In this document: positions 1 through 6,612 of the stretch, in pieces
Numbering within the stretch: the first letter of the stretch is position 1
How the letters are laid out: every line of letters begins with the position of its first letter
Translations under genes and position numbers: made by a program
Notes under the pieces: generated by a model
Told to the model about the DNA's origin: nothing
Databases searched by the model: none
Seen by the model: the letters and a program-made list of their open reading frames with translations, nothing else
Assembly: GCA_035695045.1 (NCBI GenBank)
Contig: DASSEX010000077.1
Span: 1 to 37,733 of the forward strand
DNA from: DASSKP01 sp035695045
GTDB taxonomy: Bacteria > Actinomycetota > Actinomycetes > JAFAQI01
Direction of reading: 5' to 3'
Length of the DNA: 37,733 bases

Positions 1-40
1 TGCCCATGATCATCTCGGGCCTGGGGCGGGGGAGTCGGGC

Positions 41-52
41 GACAATGGACGC
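41..52 (+). promoter_or_regulatory. Putative leaderless -10 element of ychF
   Basis: The hexamer GACAAT (41-46) ends 6 nt before the ATG of ychF, and no Shine-Dalgarno sequence lies between them. This spacing would place transcription initiation at or next to the start codon. No convincing -35 box is visible. The same arrangement recurs at several other genes in the window. Confidence 0.4.
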
Positions 53-1129
53 ATGGGGTTGTCGATCGGGATCGTCGGGCTGCCCAACGTCGGGAAGTCG
101 ACGTTGTTCAACGCGCTGACCAACAACGACGTGCTGGCAGCCAACTACCCGTTCGCGACGATCGACCCCAACGTCGGCATCGTCAACGTGCCGGACCCGC
201 GGCTCGCGGTGCTCAGCGAGATGTTCAACAGCGCCAAGACGGTTCCCGCGACAGTGACCTTCGTCGACATCGCCGGCATCGTGCGCGGTGCCAGCGAAGG
301 GCAGGGTCTCGGCAACAAGTTCCTCAGCCACATCCGCGAGGCGGATGCGATCTGCCAGGTCGTCCGCGTCTTCGACGATCCCGACGTCACGCACGTCGAC
401 GGTCGGGTCGACCCGGGTGACGACATCGCGACGATCAACACCGAGCTCGTGCTCGCCGACATCCAGACACTCGACAACCGGCTCGCGAAGCTCGAGCGCG
501 AGGCACGCATGCGGCCGGAGAAGAGGGCAGAGCTCGACGCCGTACAGGCGGCTCGCAAGGTGCTCGACGAGGGCCGCCCGGTGAGCAGCGACCCGTCGCT
601 CGACCGGGCGGCGTTGCGTGAGTCGTTCCTGCTGACCGACAAGGCGTTCATCTACGTCTTCAACCTCGACGACACCGCGCTCGGTGACGACAGCCTCAAG
701 TCGAAGCTCGCCGACCTCGTCGCGCCGGCACCGGCGGTCTTCGTCAGTGCCAAGCTCGAGTCCGAGCTGATCGGTCTTGACGAGGCAGAGGCGCAGGAGC
801 TGCTCAGCGAGTACGGCCAGGAGGAGTCAGGACTCGCGATCCTGGCCCGCGTCGGCTTCGAGACGCTCGGTCTGCAGACCTATCTGACGGCCGGCCCCAA
901 GGAGTCGCGCGCCTGGACGATCCACCAGGGCGACACGGCACCGCAGGCAGCAGGCGTCATCCACACCGACTTCGAACGCGGGTTCATCAAGGCGGAGATC
1001 GTCTCGTACGACGACCTCGTCGCCGCCGGGTCGATGGCGGCGGCTCGCGCCGCGGGCAAGGTGCGCATGGAAGGCAAGGACTACGTCATGCAGGACGGCG
1101 ACGTGGTGGAGTTCCGCTTCAACGTGTGA
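53..1129 (+). CDS. ychF: Ribosome-binding ATPase YchF (OLA1 family)
   Basis: This is a 358-residue protein, full length for the Obg-related YchF/OLA1 family. These are cytosolic P-loop NTPases that bind ribosomes and hydrolyse ATP rather than GTP. The G1 loop GLPNVGKS is at residues 9-16 and the G3 region DIAGIVRGAS is near residue 72. A central coiled-coil insertion lies at about residues 130-170, and the C-terminal TGS-type domain ends in a YVMQDGDVVEFRFNV-like tail. The G4 position reads NLDD (204-207), whereas YchF proteins usually carry NxxE there, the motif linked to ATP preference. That is a small oddity. The ATG at 53 starts directly on MGLSIGIVG, the usual N-terminus. The gene stands alone and converges with the next gene. 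Confidence 0.97.
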   Translation: MGLSIGIVGLPNVGKSTLFNALTNNDVLAANYPFATIDPNVGIVNVPDPRLAVLSEMFNSAKTVPATVTFVDIAGIVRGASEGQGLGNKFLSHIREADAICQVVRVFDDPDVTHVDGRVDPGDDIATINTELVLADIQTLDNRLAKLEREARMRPEKRAELDAVQAARKVLDEGRPVSSDPSLDRAALRESFLLTDKAFIYVFNLDDTALGDDSLKSKLADLVAPAPAVFVSAKLESELIGLDEAEAQELLSEYGQEESGLAILARVGFETLGLQTYLTAGPKESRAWTIHQGDTAPQAAGVIHTDFERGFIKAEIVSYDDLVAAGSMAAARAAGKVRMEGKDYVMQDGDVVEFRFNV

Positions 1130-1177
1130 CGGCGGTCGGCGCGGTAGAACGCACGTGGCTCAGCGGTGCTCGGGTCG

Positions 1178-1561
1178 TCAGCCCATCACGCGGGTGATGG
1201 CTGCCCGACCTTCCTCTGTCAGGCGCCGGGCGTCGCGCGTGAAGAACGCGAGCTGGTCGCGCTGCTCCGCGTCGACCTGGCGTGGTAGCAACGCCGCCAT
1301 TCCGTCCAGCAGCACGCGGATCTCGTCGGACATGACACTGCGTCCGAACATCTCGCCGATCGCCGCGTCGGTGTCCCGAGCCCAGGCCGCGATCTCGCGA
1401 CGGACCGAGTTGAGACTCGGGCTCGTCGTCTGCAGCCACACCATCGCCGACCAGACGTCGGACAGTGCCGACACGCTGGTGGCGAAGTCGACGACGGCCG
1501 CGTCGTCGTCGAGCGTGATGGCGTCGGAGCCTGCTGACCTGATCCTGGTGCGCACGCGCAT
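1178..1561 (-). CDS. Hypothetical protein, about 127 residues
   Basis: I do not recognise a family. The start at 1561 is chosen because GGAGG lies 6 nt upstream on the minus strand, although the frame stays open to 1732. The protein starts MRVRTRIRSAG. A predicted helical middle (VDFATSVSALSDVWSAMVWL) follows, then charged helices to the C-terminus. There is no signal peptide, cysteine cluster or clear catalytic motif. The overlapping plus-strand frame is rich in Ser and Arg, which is typical of an antisense shadow, so the minus-strand reading is preferred. It converges with ychF, leaving 48 nt between the stops, and diverges from the HbhA-like gene. It may be a lineage-restricted protein. 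Confidence 0.55.
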   Translation of the reverse strand: MRVRTRIRSAGSDAITLDDDAAVVDFATSVSALSDVWSAMVWLQTTSPSLNSVRREIAAWARDTDAAIGEMFGRSVMSDEIRVLLDGMAALLPRQVDAEQRDQLAFFTRDARRLTEEGRAAITRVMG

Positions 1562-1707
1562 CGTCGCCTCCGAGGGGGGAGCCTGATCCTCCGCCTTTTC
1601 CGCGCCGCTGGCGAGCACCAGACGCCGGGTTGTGTTCGTTGCGTCCGAGACGTCCGGTAGGTACGTCGCCGGCGGGCCCCCAGAAGGTGAGCCGCCCATC
1701 ACGTTTC

Positions 1708-1776
1708 CCAAGCGGATCGCTTGACATCCCAAGCGCGCTTGGTAAACTTAGCGCTGTTACACAGACCGCCAAGCGC
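1708..1776 (+). promoter_or_regulatory. Promoter with repeated CAAGCG/CGCTTG operators
   Basis: A sigma-70-like promoter is visible: TTGACA (1721-1726), a 16-nt spacer, then TAAACT (1743-1748). The spacer contains a perfect 14-bp palindrome, CCAAGCGCGCTTGG (1729-1742). A second inverted repeat, CAAGCG-GAT-CGCTTG (1709-1723), overlaps the -35 box. A half site, CCAAGCGC (1769-1776), lies just after the expected transcription start. A protein bound here would block RNA polymerase, so this looks like a repressor operator for the HbhA-like gene. The XRE regulator encoded at 2164 is the nearest candidate, but that is inference. Confidence 0.75.
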
Positions 1777-1793
1777 CTCGAAAGGACCCGGCC

Positions 1794-2099
1794 ATGGCCA
1801 CCCCCGTCTCTCCGCTCTACACCGTCACCGAGCAGTACCTCGACGTCGTCGAGAAGGGTCAGCGGCTCGTCCTCGACCTCGTCGAGAAGACGACCGCGAA
1901 GATCCACGACGTCACGCCGGAGCAGCTGTCGAGCCTCGCGGCGAAGCTCGCCCCCACGCCTGCGGATCTCGACCGTGGCTACGCGCTCGTGAACCGCGCC
2001 GTCAGCCTGCAGCAGGAGTTCGCTCGAGAGCTCACCAAGGCACTGGCTCCGGCCACCACGTCCGCGACGACCCCGGCCAAGCCCAAGCGCGCGGCCTGA
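1794..2099 (+). CDS. HbhA/phasin-like helical protein
   Basis: This is a 101-residue protein, almost entirely helical from residues 8 to 80. It ends in a low-complexity Ala/Thr/Pro/Lys tail with a KPKRAA-type terminus. This resembles the mycobacterial heparin-binding haemagglutinin HbhA and actinobacterial phasin-like proteins, in which a coiled-coil body is followed by a basic Lys/Ala/Pro tail, although the protein is shorter than HbhA. Such proteins sit at the cell surface or on lipid or polyester inclusions. AAGGA (1782-1786) lies 7 nt before the ATG. An XRE regulator follows, the same gene pair as Rv0475 (hbhA) and Rv0474 in M. tuberculosis, which supports the family assignment. Transcription probably comes from the palindrome-rich promoter just upstream. 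The exact role is not provable here. Confidence 0.7.
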   Translation: MATPVSPLYTVTEQYLDVVEKGQRLVLDLVEKTTAKIHDVTPEQLSSLAAKLAPTPADLDRGYALVNRAVSLQQEFARELTKALAPATTSATTPAKPKRAA

Positions 2100-2163
2100 C
2101 CCCTGCGCCCGGACGGGCCGCGTCGACCTCGTCGGCGCGGCCCACTGGCGCGAGGATGAGCAC

Positions 2164-2514
2164 ATGACGGACTCCCCGGCACAGCGTCTCGGTGAGTTCC
2201 TGCGCGCCCAGCGACAGCTCGCCGGGCTTTCGCTCCGGCAGCTCGCCGAGCTTGCTCGCGTCTCCAACCCTTACCTCAGTCAGGTCGAGCGCGGTCTGCA
2301 CGAGCCGTCGTTGCGCGTGCTCACCTCACTCGCGCACGCGCTGGGCATCTCACCGCAGCACCTGCTCGCGCAGGCCGGCATGGCATCCGACGAAGAGAGC
2401 GCCGGCGCCGGCGTCGAAGCCGCCGTCAATGCCGACGCGTTGCTGACCGATGACGAGAAGCGCGCGCTGATCGCTGTCTATCGCAGCTACGTGGCAGGAC
2501 GTCGCGGCGCATAG
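2164..2514 (+). CDS. XRE-family helix-turn-helix regulator
   Basis: This 116-residue protein has an N-terminal Cro/C1-type helix-turn-helix at about residues 8-64. It contains the classic pattern SLRQLAELARVSNPYLSQVE followed by LRVLTSLAHALGIS. The C-terminal 50 residues are acidic and then helical (LLTDDEKRALIAVYRSYV) and contain no recognisable ligand domain. AGGA precedes the ATG by about 7 nt. It lies 64 nt downstream of the HbhA-like gene and is probably co-transcribed. The M. tuberculosis counterpart Rv0474 sits beside hbhA and has been described as a copper-responsive repressor. It is the best candidate to bind the palindromes at 1708-1776. Confidence 0.88.
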   Translation: MTDSPAQRLGEFLRAQRQLAGLSLRQLAELARVSNPYLSQVERGLHEPSLRVLTSLAHALGISPQHLLAQAGMASDEESAGAGVEAAVNADALLTDDEKRALIAVYRSYVAGRRGA

Positions 2515-2524
2515 CCTCTTCGCT
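2512..2524 (+). promoter_or_regulatory. Putative leaderless -10 element of mshB
   Basis: TAGCCT (2512-2517) ends 7 nt before the GTG of mshB, and there is no Shine-Dalgarno sequence. The first three bases are the TAG stop codon of the XRE gene, so a stop codon and a -10 hexamer share sequence. Confidence 0.45.
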
Positions 2525-3415
2525 GTGATCAACGCTGACCGCAGGATGCTGCTCGTCCATGCGCATCCGGACGACGAGACGATCGGCACCGGCGCGACGA
2601 TGGCGAAGTACGCCGCCGACGGTGCGCACGTGACGCTCGTGACGTGCACGTTGGGCGAGGAGGGCGAGATCCTCGTTCCCGAGCTCGCGCATCTGGCCGC
2701 CGACAAGGAGGACCGTCTCGGCACCCACCGCATCAACGAGCTCGCCGATGCGATGAAGGCTCTCGGTGTCGACGATCACCGGTTCCTCGGTGGTCCTGGC
2801 CGCTGGCGTGACTCCGGGATGATGGGGCTTCCGACGAACGACCGCCCGGACTGCTTCTGGCAGGCCGACCCCGAGGAGACGGTGGCGGCGCTCGTCGCGG
2901 TCATGCGCGAGGTGCGGCCGCACGTCGTCGTCACCTACAACGAGTTCGGCGGTTACGGGCACCCGGACCACATCCAGGCCCACCGGGTCGCCGTCGCAGC
3001 CTTCGAGGCAGCCGGCGACGGCGGACGCTTCCCCGACGCCGGCGAGCCCTGGCGGCCGGCGAAGCTCTACTACGCGGCCATCCCGCAGTCGTTCCTCCGG
3101 CTCGGCTTCGATGCGCTCAAGGAGATGGGAGAGGACGCCCCCTTCGGGGTGACCTCGCCCGAGGAGCTCTCCTTCGGCGACCCGGACGAGACGGTGACGA
3201 CCCGGATCGACGCGCGGGACTTCCTCGACGCCAAGGTCGAGGCGATGCGCGCGCACGCCACCCAGATCCAGGTCGACGGCCCGTTCTTCGCGCTCTCCAA
3301 CAACATCGGTCAGCGGGCGTTCGGCTACGAGCACTACCGGCTCATCCGTGGCGGGTCACCGCCATTGCCCGGCGAAGTGGAGGACGACCTGTTCTCCGGG
3401 ATCTCGCTGGGGTGA
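2525..3415 (+). CDS. mshB: Mycothiol deacetylase MshB
   Basis: This 296-residue member of the LmbE/PIG-L zinc deacetylase family matches MshB (N-acetyl-1-D-myo-inosityl-2-amino-2-deoxy-alpha-D-glucopyranoside deacetylase), the second step of mycothiol synthesis. The zinc/catalytic motif AHPDDE is at residues 13-18, and the second zinc motif HPDH is at 146-149 in YGHPDHIQAHR. MshB-specific stretches are also present, such as the GGPGRWRDSGMMG loop and the C-terminal HATQIQVDGPFFALSNN region. The GTG at 2525 is used because no ribosome-binding site is seen further in and the leaderless -10 lies at the expected distance. An ATG at 2546 is an alternative start. The enzyme is cytosolic. Its presence supports an actinobacterial host. 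Confidence 0.95.
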   Translation: MINADRRMLLVHAHPDDETIGTGATMAKYAADGAHVTLVTCTLGEEGEILVPELAHLAADKEDRLGTHRINELADAMKALGVDDHRFLGGPGRWRDSGMMGLPTNDRPDCFWQADPEETVAALVAVMREVRPHVVVTYNEFGGYGHPDHIQAHRVAVAAFEAAGDGGRFPDAGEPWRPAKLYYAAIPQSFLRLGFDALKEMGEDAPFGVTSPEELSFGDPDETVTTRIDARDFLDAKVEAMRAHATQIQVDGPFFALSNNIGQRAFGYEHYRLIRGGSPPLPGEVEDDLFSGISLG

Positions 3416-3572
3416 CGGAACGCAGTCGGCCACTCCGCTAATCGGGTGATTCCGTCACCCTCCGTAGCCATCTGGCTATACGGGTGCCACACTGCGGGTA
3501 CAGCACGCGCCAACGATGTACTCGGCAGGTGAGACCGCCGACTTGAGCACCTCACCGCAGGAATTTCTGCGA
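3410..3572 (+). other. Cluster of inverted repeats between mshB and the FtsH-like gene
   Basis: The 205-nt gap holds several perfect or near-perfect inverted repeats in series. The first is GGGTGACGGAA (3410-3420) with TTCCGTCACCC (3450-3460), an 11-bp stem whose left arm includes the mshB stop codon. The others are TAGCCA-TC-TGGCTA (3465-3478), GTACA/TGTAC (3498-3502, 3517-3521), GGTGAG/CTCACC (3528-3533, 3551-3556) and CGCAG/CTGCG (3557-3572). The first could end mshB transcription, although no U-tract follows. The remainder may be a structured leader. I could not match it to a known riboswitch class. Confidence 0.5.
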
Positions 3573-3620
3573 TGACGGGTCGAGCCGCGGCCCCGCTGCC
3601 CCAGGCCAGGGAGCCGCTTG

Positions 3621-5549
3621 ATGGACCGCCACCCCGACCCAGTCGGTAGCCCGTTCCCGCTACTGTCCGTAAACGGCGAATCGGTCATGGCCGTCGGCGG
3701 CGCCGACGTCGGCCGTAACCGCGAGGAGCTGCGCCGCCGCCGACTGATCCGGGTCGCGCTGTGGGTCGGAATCCCTGCCGCGATCCTGTGGTGGCGGATC
3801 CTCACCGACCACCCGGTCGACCTGCTGCAGGTGCCGCACATCGACCTGATGATGTGGCTGCCGGTCATCTTCTTCGTCGTGCTGATCCTGTCGGTGATCC
3901 TGCCGTTCGTCATCTTCGGCCGGTCGCCGCACGTGCTCTACCGCCCGGACCAGATCGACGTCCGCCTCAACGACGTCGTCGGCATCGACGGTGTCAAGGA
4001 CGAGGTCATTCGTTCGCTCAACCTGTTCCTCGCGCACAACACCTACGCCAAGACGATGGGCGGCACGCCACGTCGCGGCCTGCTCTTCGAGGGCCCGCCC
4101 GGCACGGGCAAGACGCACACGGCGAAGGCGATGGCGGCCGAGGCCGGCGTACCGTTCCTCTTCGTCTCCGGCACGTCGTTCCAGTCGATGTTCTACGGCG
4201 CCACGGCGCTGAAGATCCGCAACTTCTTCAAGAAGCTGCGCAAGATCGCCCTCGCCGAGGGCGGCGCGATCGCCTTCATGGAGGAGATCGACGCCATCGG
4301 CGGCGCCCGCCGCGGCCTCTCGATGACCGCCGCACCGGACTTCAACGGCTCTGTCGGCAACCACGCAACAGTGGCCAACCGCTTCGGCAGCACCGAGGGA
4401 ACGGCCGGCGTCGTCAACGAGCTGCTCGTGCAGATGCAGTCGTTCGACCAGCTGACCGGTGCGCAGAAGTTCAAGGGCATGCTCATCGACGCCGTCAACC
4501 TGCTGCTGCCGCTGGACCGTCAGCTGACCAAGCCGGTTCCGCCGAAGCCCAACGTCCTGATCATCGCCGCGACCAACCGCGCGGACTCGCTCGACCCGGC
4601 GTTGCTACGTCCCGGTCGTTTCGACCGAGCCCTCACGTTCGAGCGTCCGGACCAGCCCGGTCGGCAGGCGTTGTTCGACTTCTTCCTGGACCGCAAGGCG
4701 CACCACGCCGAGCTCGACGACGAGGACACCCGTCGCGCGCTGGCCGCAGTGACGCAGCAGTTCACCCCCGCGATGATCGAGCACCTGCTCGACGAGGCTC
4801 TGGTCAACGCGATCCGTCGCGGCGACGTGAAGATGAACCGCAAGGACATCGAGCACGCGCGTCTGGTGATCGAGGTCGGGCTCGGTCAGCCGGTCACCTA
4901 CACGGACAAGGAGAAGCGGCTGATCGCGACCCACGAGTCGGGTCACGCGACCGCTGCCTACCTGGTGGCTCCTGAGCGCCGACTCGACGTGCTGTCGATC
5001 ATCAAGCGCCGCGAGGCGCTCGGCATGCTGGCGCACGGCGACATGGACGAGGTCTTCACCCGGTCGCGGAGCGAGCTGCTTGCCCTCATCCAGATCGCGC
5101 TCGCCGGCCAGTGCGCCGAGGAGCTGTTCTTCGGCGACGTGTCGACGGGTCCGAGCGGTGACCTCGCCTACGCCACCAACGTCGCGGCGCAGATGGTCGG
5201 TGCTGCGGGCATGACCGGCACGCTGGTGTCGTTCGCCGCCGTCCAGCAGGGTGCCTTCAACGACACCAACCTCGTCGGTCGCGTGCTCGGCGACAGCGAG
5301 GCGAGGCGCCGCGTCGAGGAGCTGCTGCAGGAGCAGAAGACGTTCATCAAGGCCAAGCTCGAGGACAACCAGCACCTCATCGTCGCGTTGCGCGACGCGC
5401 TCCTCGAGCGGCACGAGCTCGTCGGCCGTGAGATCCAGGCCGTGCTCGACGCGGCCGGTGGCCCGCGGCCGGAGTCGCCGGCGTCGATGGTGATCGACCT
5501 GCGTGACGAGGTCGTGAGCCAGGAGCCCGCTCCCGCCGCACGCGACTGA
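3621..5549 (+). CDS. Divergent FtsH-like membrane AAA+ zinc protease
   Basis: This is a 642-residue protein. The ATG at 3621 has AGGGAG 7 nt upstream. Two membrane segments lie at about residues 38-57 and 75-102. The Walker A motif GPPGTGKT is at 158-165, and the second region of homology reads ATNRADSLDPALLRPGRFDR. The M41 peptidase site HESGH is at 438-442, with a likely third zinc ligand in GPSGDLAYATNVAAQM. These features support an inner-membrane, ATP-driven metalloprotease. Three points set it apart from classical FtsH. Walker B reads FMEEID instead of FIDEID. The pore loop reads MFYG instead of MFVG. An insertion of about 60 residues separates Walker B from the second region of homology. 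It lies between mshB and a small membrane protein. Its substrate is unknown. Confidence 0.88.
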   Translation: MDRHPDPVGSPFPLLSVNGESVMAVGGADVGRNREELRRRRLIRVALWVGIPAAILWWRILTDHPVDLLQVPHIDLMMWLPVIFFVVLILSVILPFVIFGRSPHVLYRPDQIDVRLNDVVGIDGVKDEVIRSLNLFLAHNTYAKTMGGTPRRGLLFEGPPGTGKTHTAKAMAAEAGVPFLFVSGTSFQSMFYGATALKIRNFFKKLRKIALAEGGAIAFMEEIDAIGGARRGLSMTAAPDFNGSVGNHATVANRFGSTEGTAGVVNELLVQMQSFDQLTGAQKFKGMLIDAVNLLLPLDRQLTKPVPPKPNVLIIAATNRADSLDPALLRPGRFDRALTFERPDQPGRQALFDFFLDRKAHHAELDDEDTRRALAAVTQQFTPAMIEHLLDEALVNAIRRGDVKMNRKDIEHARLVIEVGLGQPVTYTDKEKRLIATHESGHATAAYLVAPERRLDVLSIIKRREALGMLAHGDMDEVFTRSRSELLALIQIALAGQCAEELFFGDVSTGPSGDLAYATNVAAQMVGAAGMTGTLVSFAAVQQGAFNDTNLVGRVLGDSEARRRVEELLQEQKTFIKAKLEDNQHLIVALRDALLERHELVGREIQAVLDAAGGPRPESPASMVIDLRDEVVSQEPAPAARD

Positions 5550-5556
5550 CGCCCGG

Positions 5557-5577
5557 CGGCGGATCCGCCGATACCCT
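5557..5577 (+). promoter_or_regulatory. 14-bp palindrome abutting a leaderless -10 box
   Basis: The perfect palindrome CGGCGGATCCGCCG (5557-5570) lies 7 nt after the protease stop codon. It is followed by TACCCT (5572-5577), which ends 7 nt before the GTG at 5585. It could be a short terminator hairpin for the protease gene, or an operator over the promoter of the next gene. Confidence 0.4.
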
Positions 5578-5584
5578 GCGCCGC

Positions 5585-6010
5585 GTGGCCCGCGACGACG
5601 TTCTCGTAGTCGCCGGCCACGCGGCGTTGTTCCTGCTCGGAGCCGCCCTCGGGGTGTGGGGACTGTTCACGGTGCCGGTGCGGCTTCCCGGTGGTGTGGA
5701 AGGCCTGGCCGTGGTCATCGCGGTCGTCGGCAACCTCGCGGCCGCCCGGCTGGGCGGCTTCGGCTTCGGGACACCGCTGGCCGCGGCGATGCCGGGGATC
5801 GGCTGGCTCGTCGCGCTGCTCGTTCTCGTCGGCGGGCTGCCCGGTTTGCCCTCGCATGCGCAGGATGTCCTGCTGCCGGGTCGGCTCCCGGTCGACCCGG
5901 GGATCGTGACGGTCGGGCTGGGCTGGGTAGGCGGTGGCTGTCTCGCGGCGCTCGTCGGCGTCATCTGGGTGGCGCGCGGCCTGCGCCCCCCGGCTACGCC
6001 TTCTGCCTGA
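5585..6010 (+). CDS. Small integral membrane protein (DUF6113-like)
   Basis: This 141-residue protein has four hydrophobic segments at about residues 7-30, 40-60, 66-86 and 105-130. Small residues dominate, and the soluble tail is short (RGLRPPATPSA). Its size, four-helix layout and position just after the mshB region recall actinobacterial membrane proteins of the DUF6113 type. That assignment rests on layout, not a diagnostic motif. The start is GTG with no Shine-Dalgarno sequence, and a TACCCT hexamer lies 7 nt upstream, as in other putative leaderless genes here. It precedes the chemosensory genes by 39 nt. No function can be inferred. Confidence 0.75.
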   Translation: MARDDVLVVAGHAALFLLGAALGVWGLFTVPVRLPGGVEGLAVVIAVVGNLAAARLGGFGFGTPLAAAMPGIGWLVALLVLVGGLPGLPSHAQDVLLPGRLPVDPGIVTVGLGWVGGGCLAALVGVIWVARGLRPPATPSA

Positions 6011-6049
6011 GCGCTTCACCCGAGCGGGCTAGCAGCCGACATCACCTGT

Positions 6050-6538
6050 GTGACGTCTCCCGCTCCTGCGACCGCCGACGAGGCCGCGGCCGACGCCGAT
6101 GCGGTCGTCGTCCGGCTCGGCACCGGCCGGTTCGCGGTCGGGCTGGCCTCGGTTGCCGAGGTCGGAAGGGTCCCGTCGGTCACCCGCGTGCCCGGTACGC
6201 CGGGGTGGGTCGCGGGTGTCGCCAACTGGCGCGGACGCATCCTGCCGATCCTCGACCTGCGCACGCTGCTGGGCGCGGCGGAGTCGGCGCTCGGCGGCGA
6301 CGCGCGGTTGCTGGTGCTCGGCGCGGACGGGATGAGCGTCGGCCTGCTGGTGGAGGCGGTCGAGGGCACTGCGGTCGTCGCCACGTCCGCCGAGCCGTTC
6401 CCCGCGACGCTGGCTGGATCGGCCGCTCAACTGCTCGCCGGCCAGGTTCCGCAGCCGGACGGACCGGTGGCGGTGCTCGACGTGGACGCCGTACTGCGGA
6501 TGCGCGACGCGCTCCCGCGGGGACGTCGCTCCGCCTGA
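6050..6538 (+). CDS. cheW: CheW-like chemotaxis coupling protein
   Basis: This 162-residue protein is a single CheW/SH3-like domain after a short Ala-rich N-terminus. The core VGLASVAEVGRVPSVTRVPGTPGWVAGVANWRG, read over residues 31-63, contains the characteristic gPxWvaGVaNwRGrilPilDL pattern. CheW bridges receptor tips to the CheA kinase in cytosolic signalling arrays. It is the first gene of the chemosensory cluster. The GTG at 6050 overlaps no upstream gene and lacks a strong ribosome-binding site, so the exact start is uncertain. Two alternative hairpins follow its stop codon, which may make it a lone unit or attenuate read-through into the receptor gene. Confidence 0.85.
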   Translation: MTSPAPATADEAAADADAVVVRLGTGRFAVGLASVAEVGRVPSVTRVPGTPGWVAGVANWRGRILPILDLRTLLGAAESALGGDARLLVLGADGMSVGLLVEAVEGTAVVATSAEPFPATLAGSAAQLLAGQVPQPDGPVAVLDVDAVLRMRDALPRGRRSA

Positions 6539-6563
6539 AGCTCCTCCCGCCTTCAGGCGGGAG
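6531..6563 (+). terminator. Two mutually exclusive hairpins after cheW
   Basis: Stem 1 pairs CCGCCTGAAG (6531-6540) with CTTCAGGCGG (6551-6560), giving 10 perfect base pairs and a 10-nt loop. Stem 2 pairs CTCCCGCC (6544-6551) with GGCGGGAG (6556-6563), giving 8 perfect base pairs and a UUCA loop. They share 6551-6560, so only one can form at a time. Stem 1 includes the cheW stop codon. No U-run follows. The sequence also recalls the GC-rich terminal hairpins of IS200/IS605-type elements, but no transposase is present. Confidence 0.55.
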
Positions 6564-6612
6564 CACAAACGCCCGAGGAAGCAATGAGGATCAAAGGGAC
6601 CGGGGAGGGTTC

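Noticed and set aside
1155..1586. Plus-strand gene opposite the hypothetical protein at 1178-1561
   Set aside because: The translation is Ser/Arg-rich, and the minus-strand frame has a good GGAGG ribosome-binding site and normal composition.
3480..3620. Possible known riboswitch (c-di-AMP, manganese or cobalamin type) upstream of the FtsH-like gene
   Set aside because: The hairpins do not carry the conserved loop sequences I know for these classes. I kept it only as an unassigned structured region.
6531..6600. Intact IS200/IS605-type element
   Set aside because: Only a hairpin resembling an element end is present. No tnpA or tnpB gene and no second end could be found nearby.
5656..6612. Extension of receptor 1 by more than 300 N-terminal residues
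   Set aside because: The upstream in-frame sequence is Arg/Gly-rich and lies out of phase inside the membrane-protein and cheW genes. The GTG at 6613 with GGGGAGGG is a proper start.
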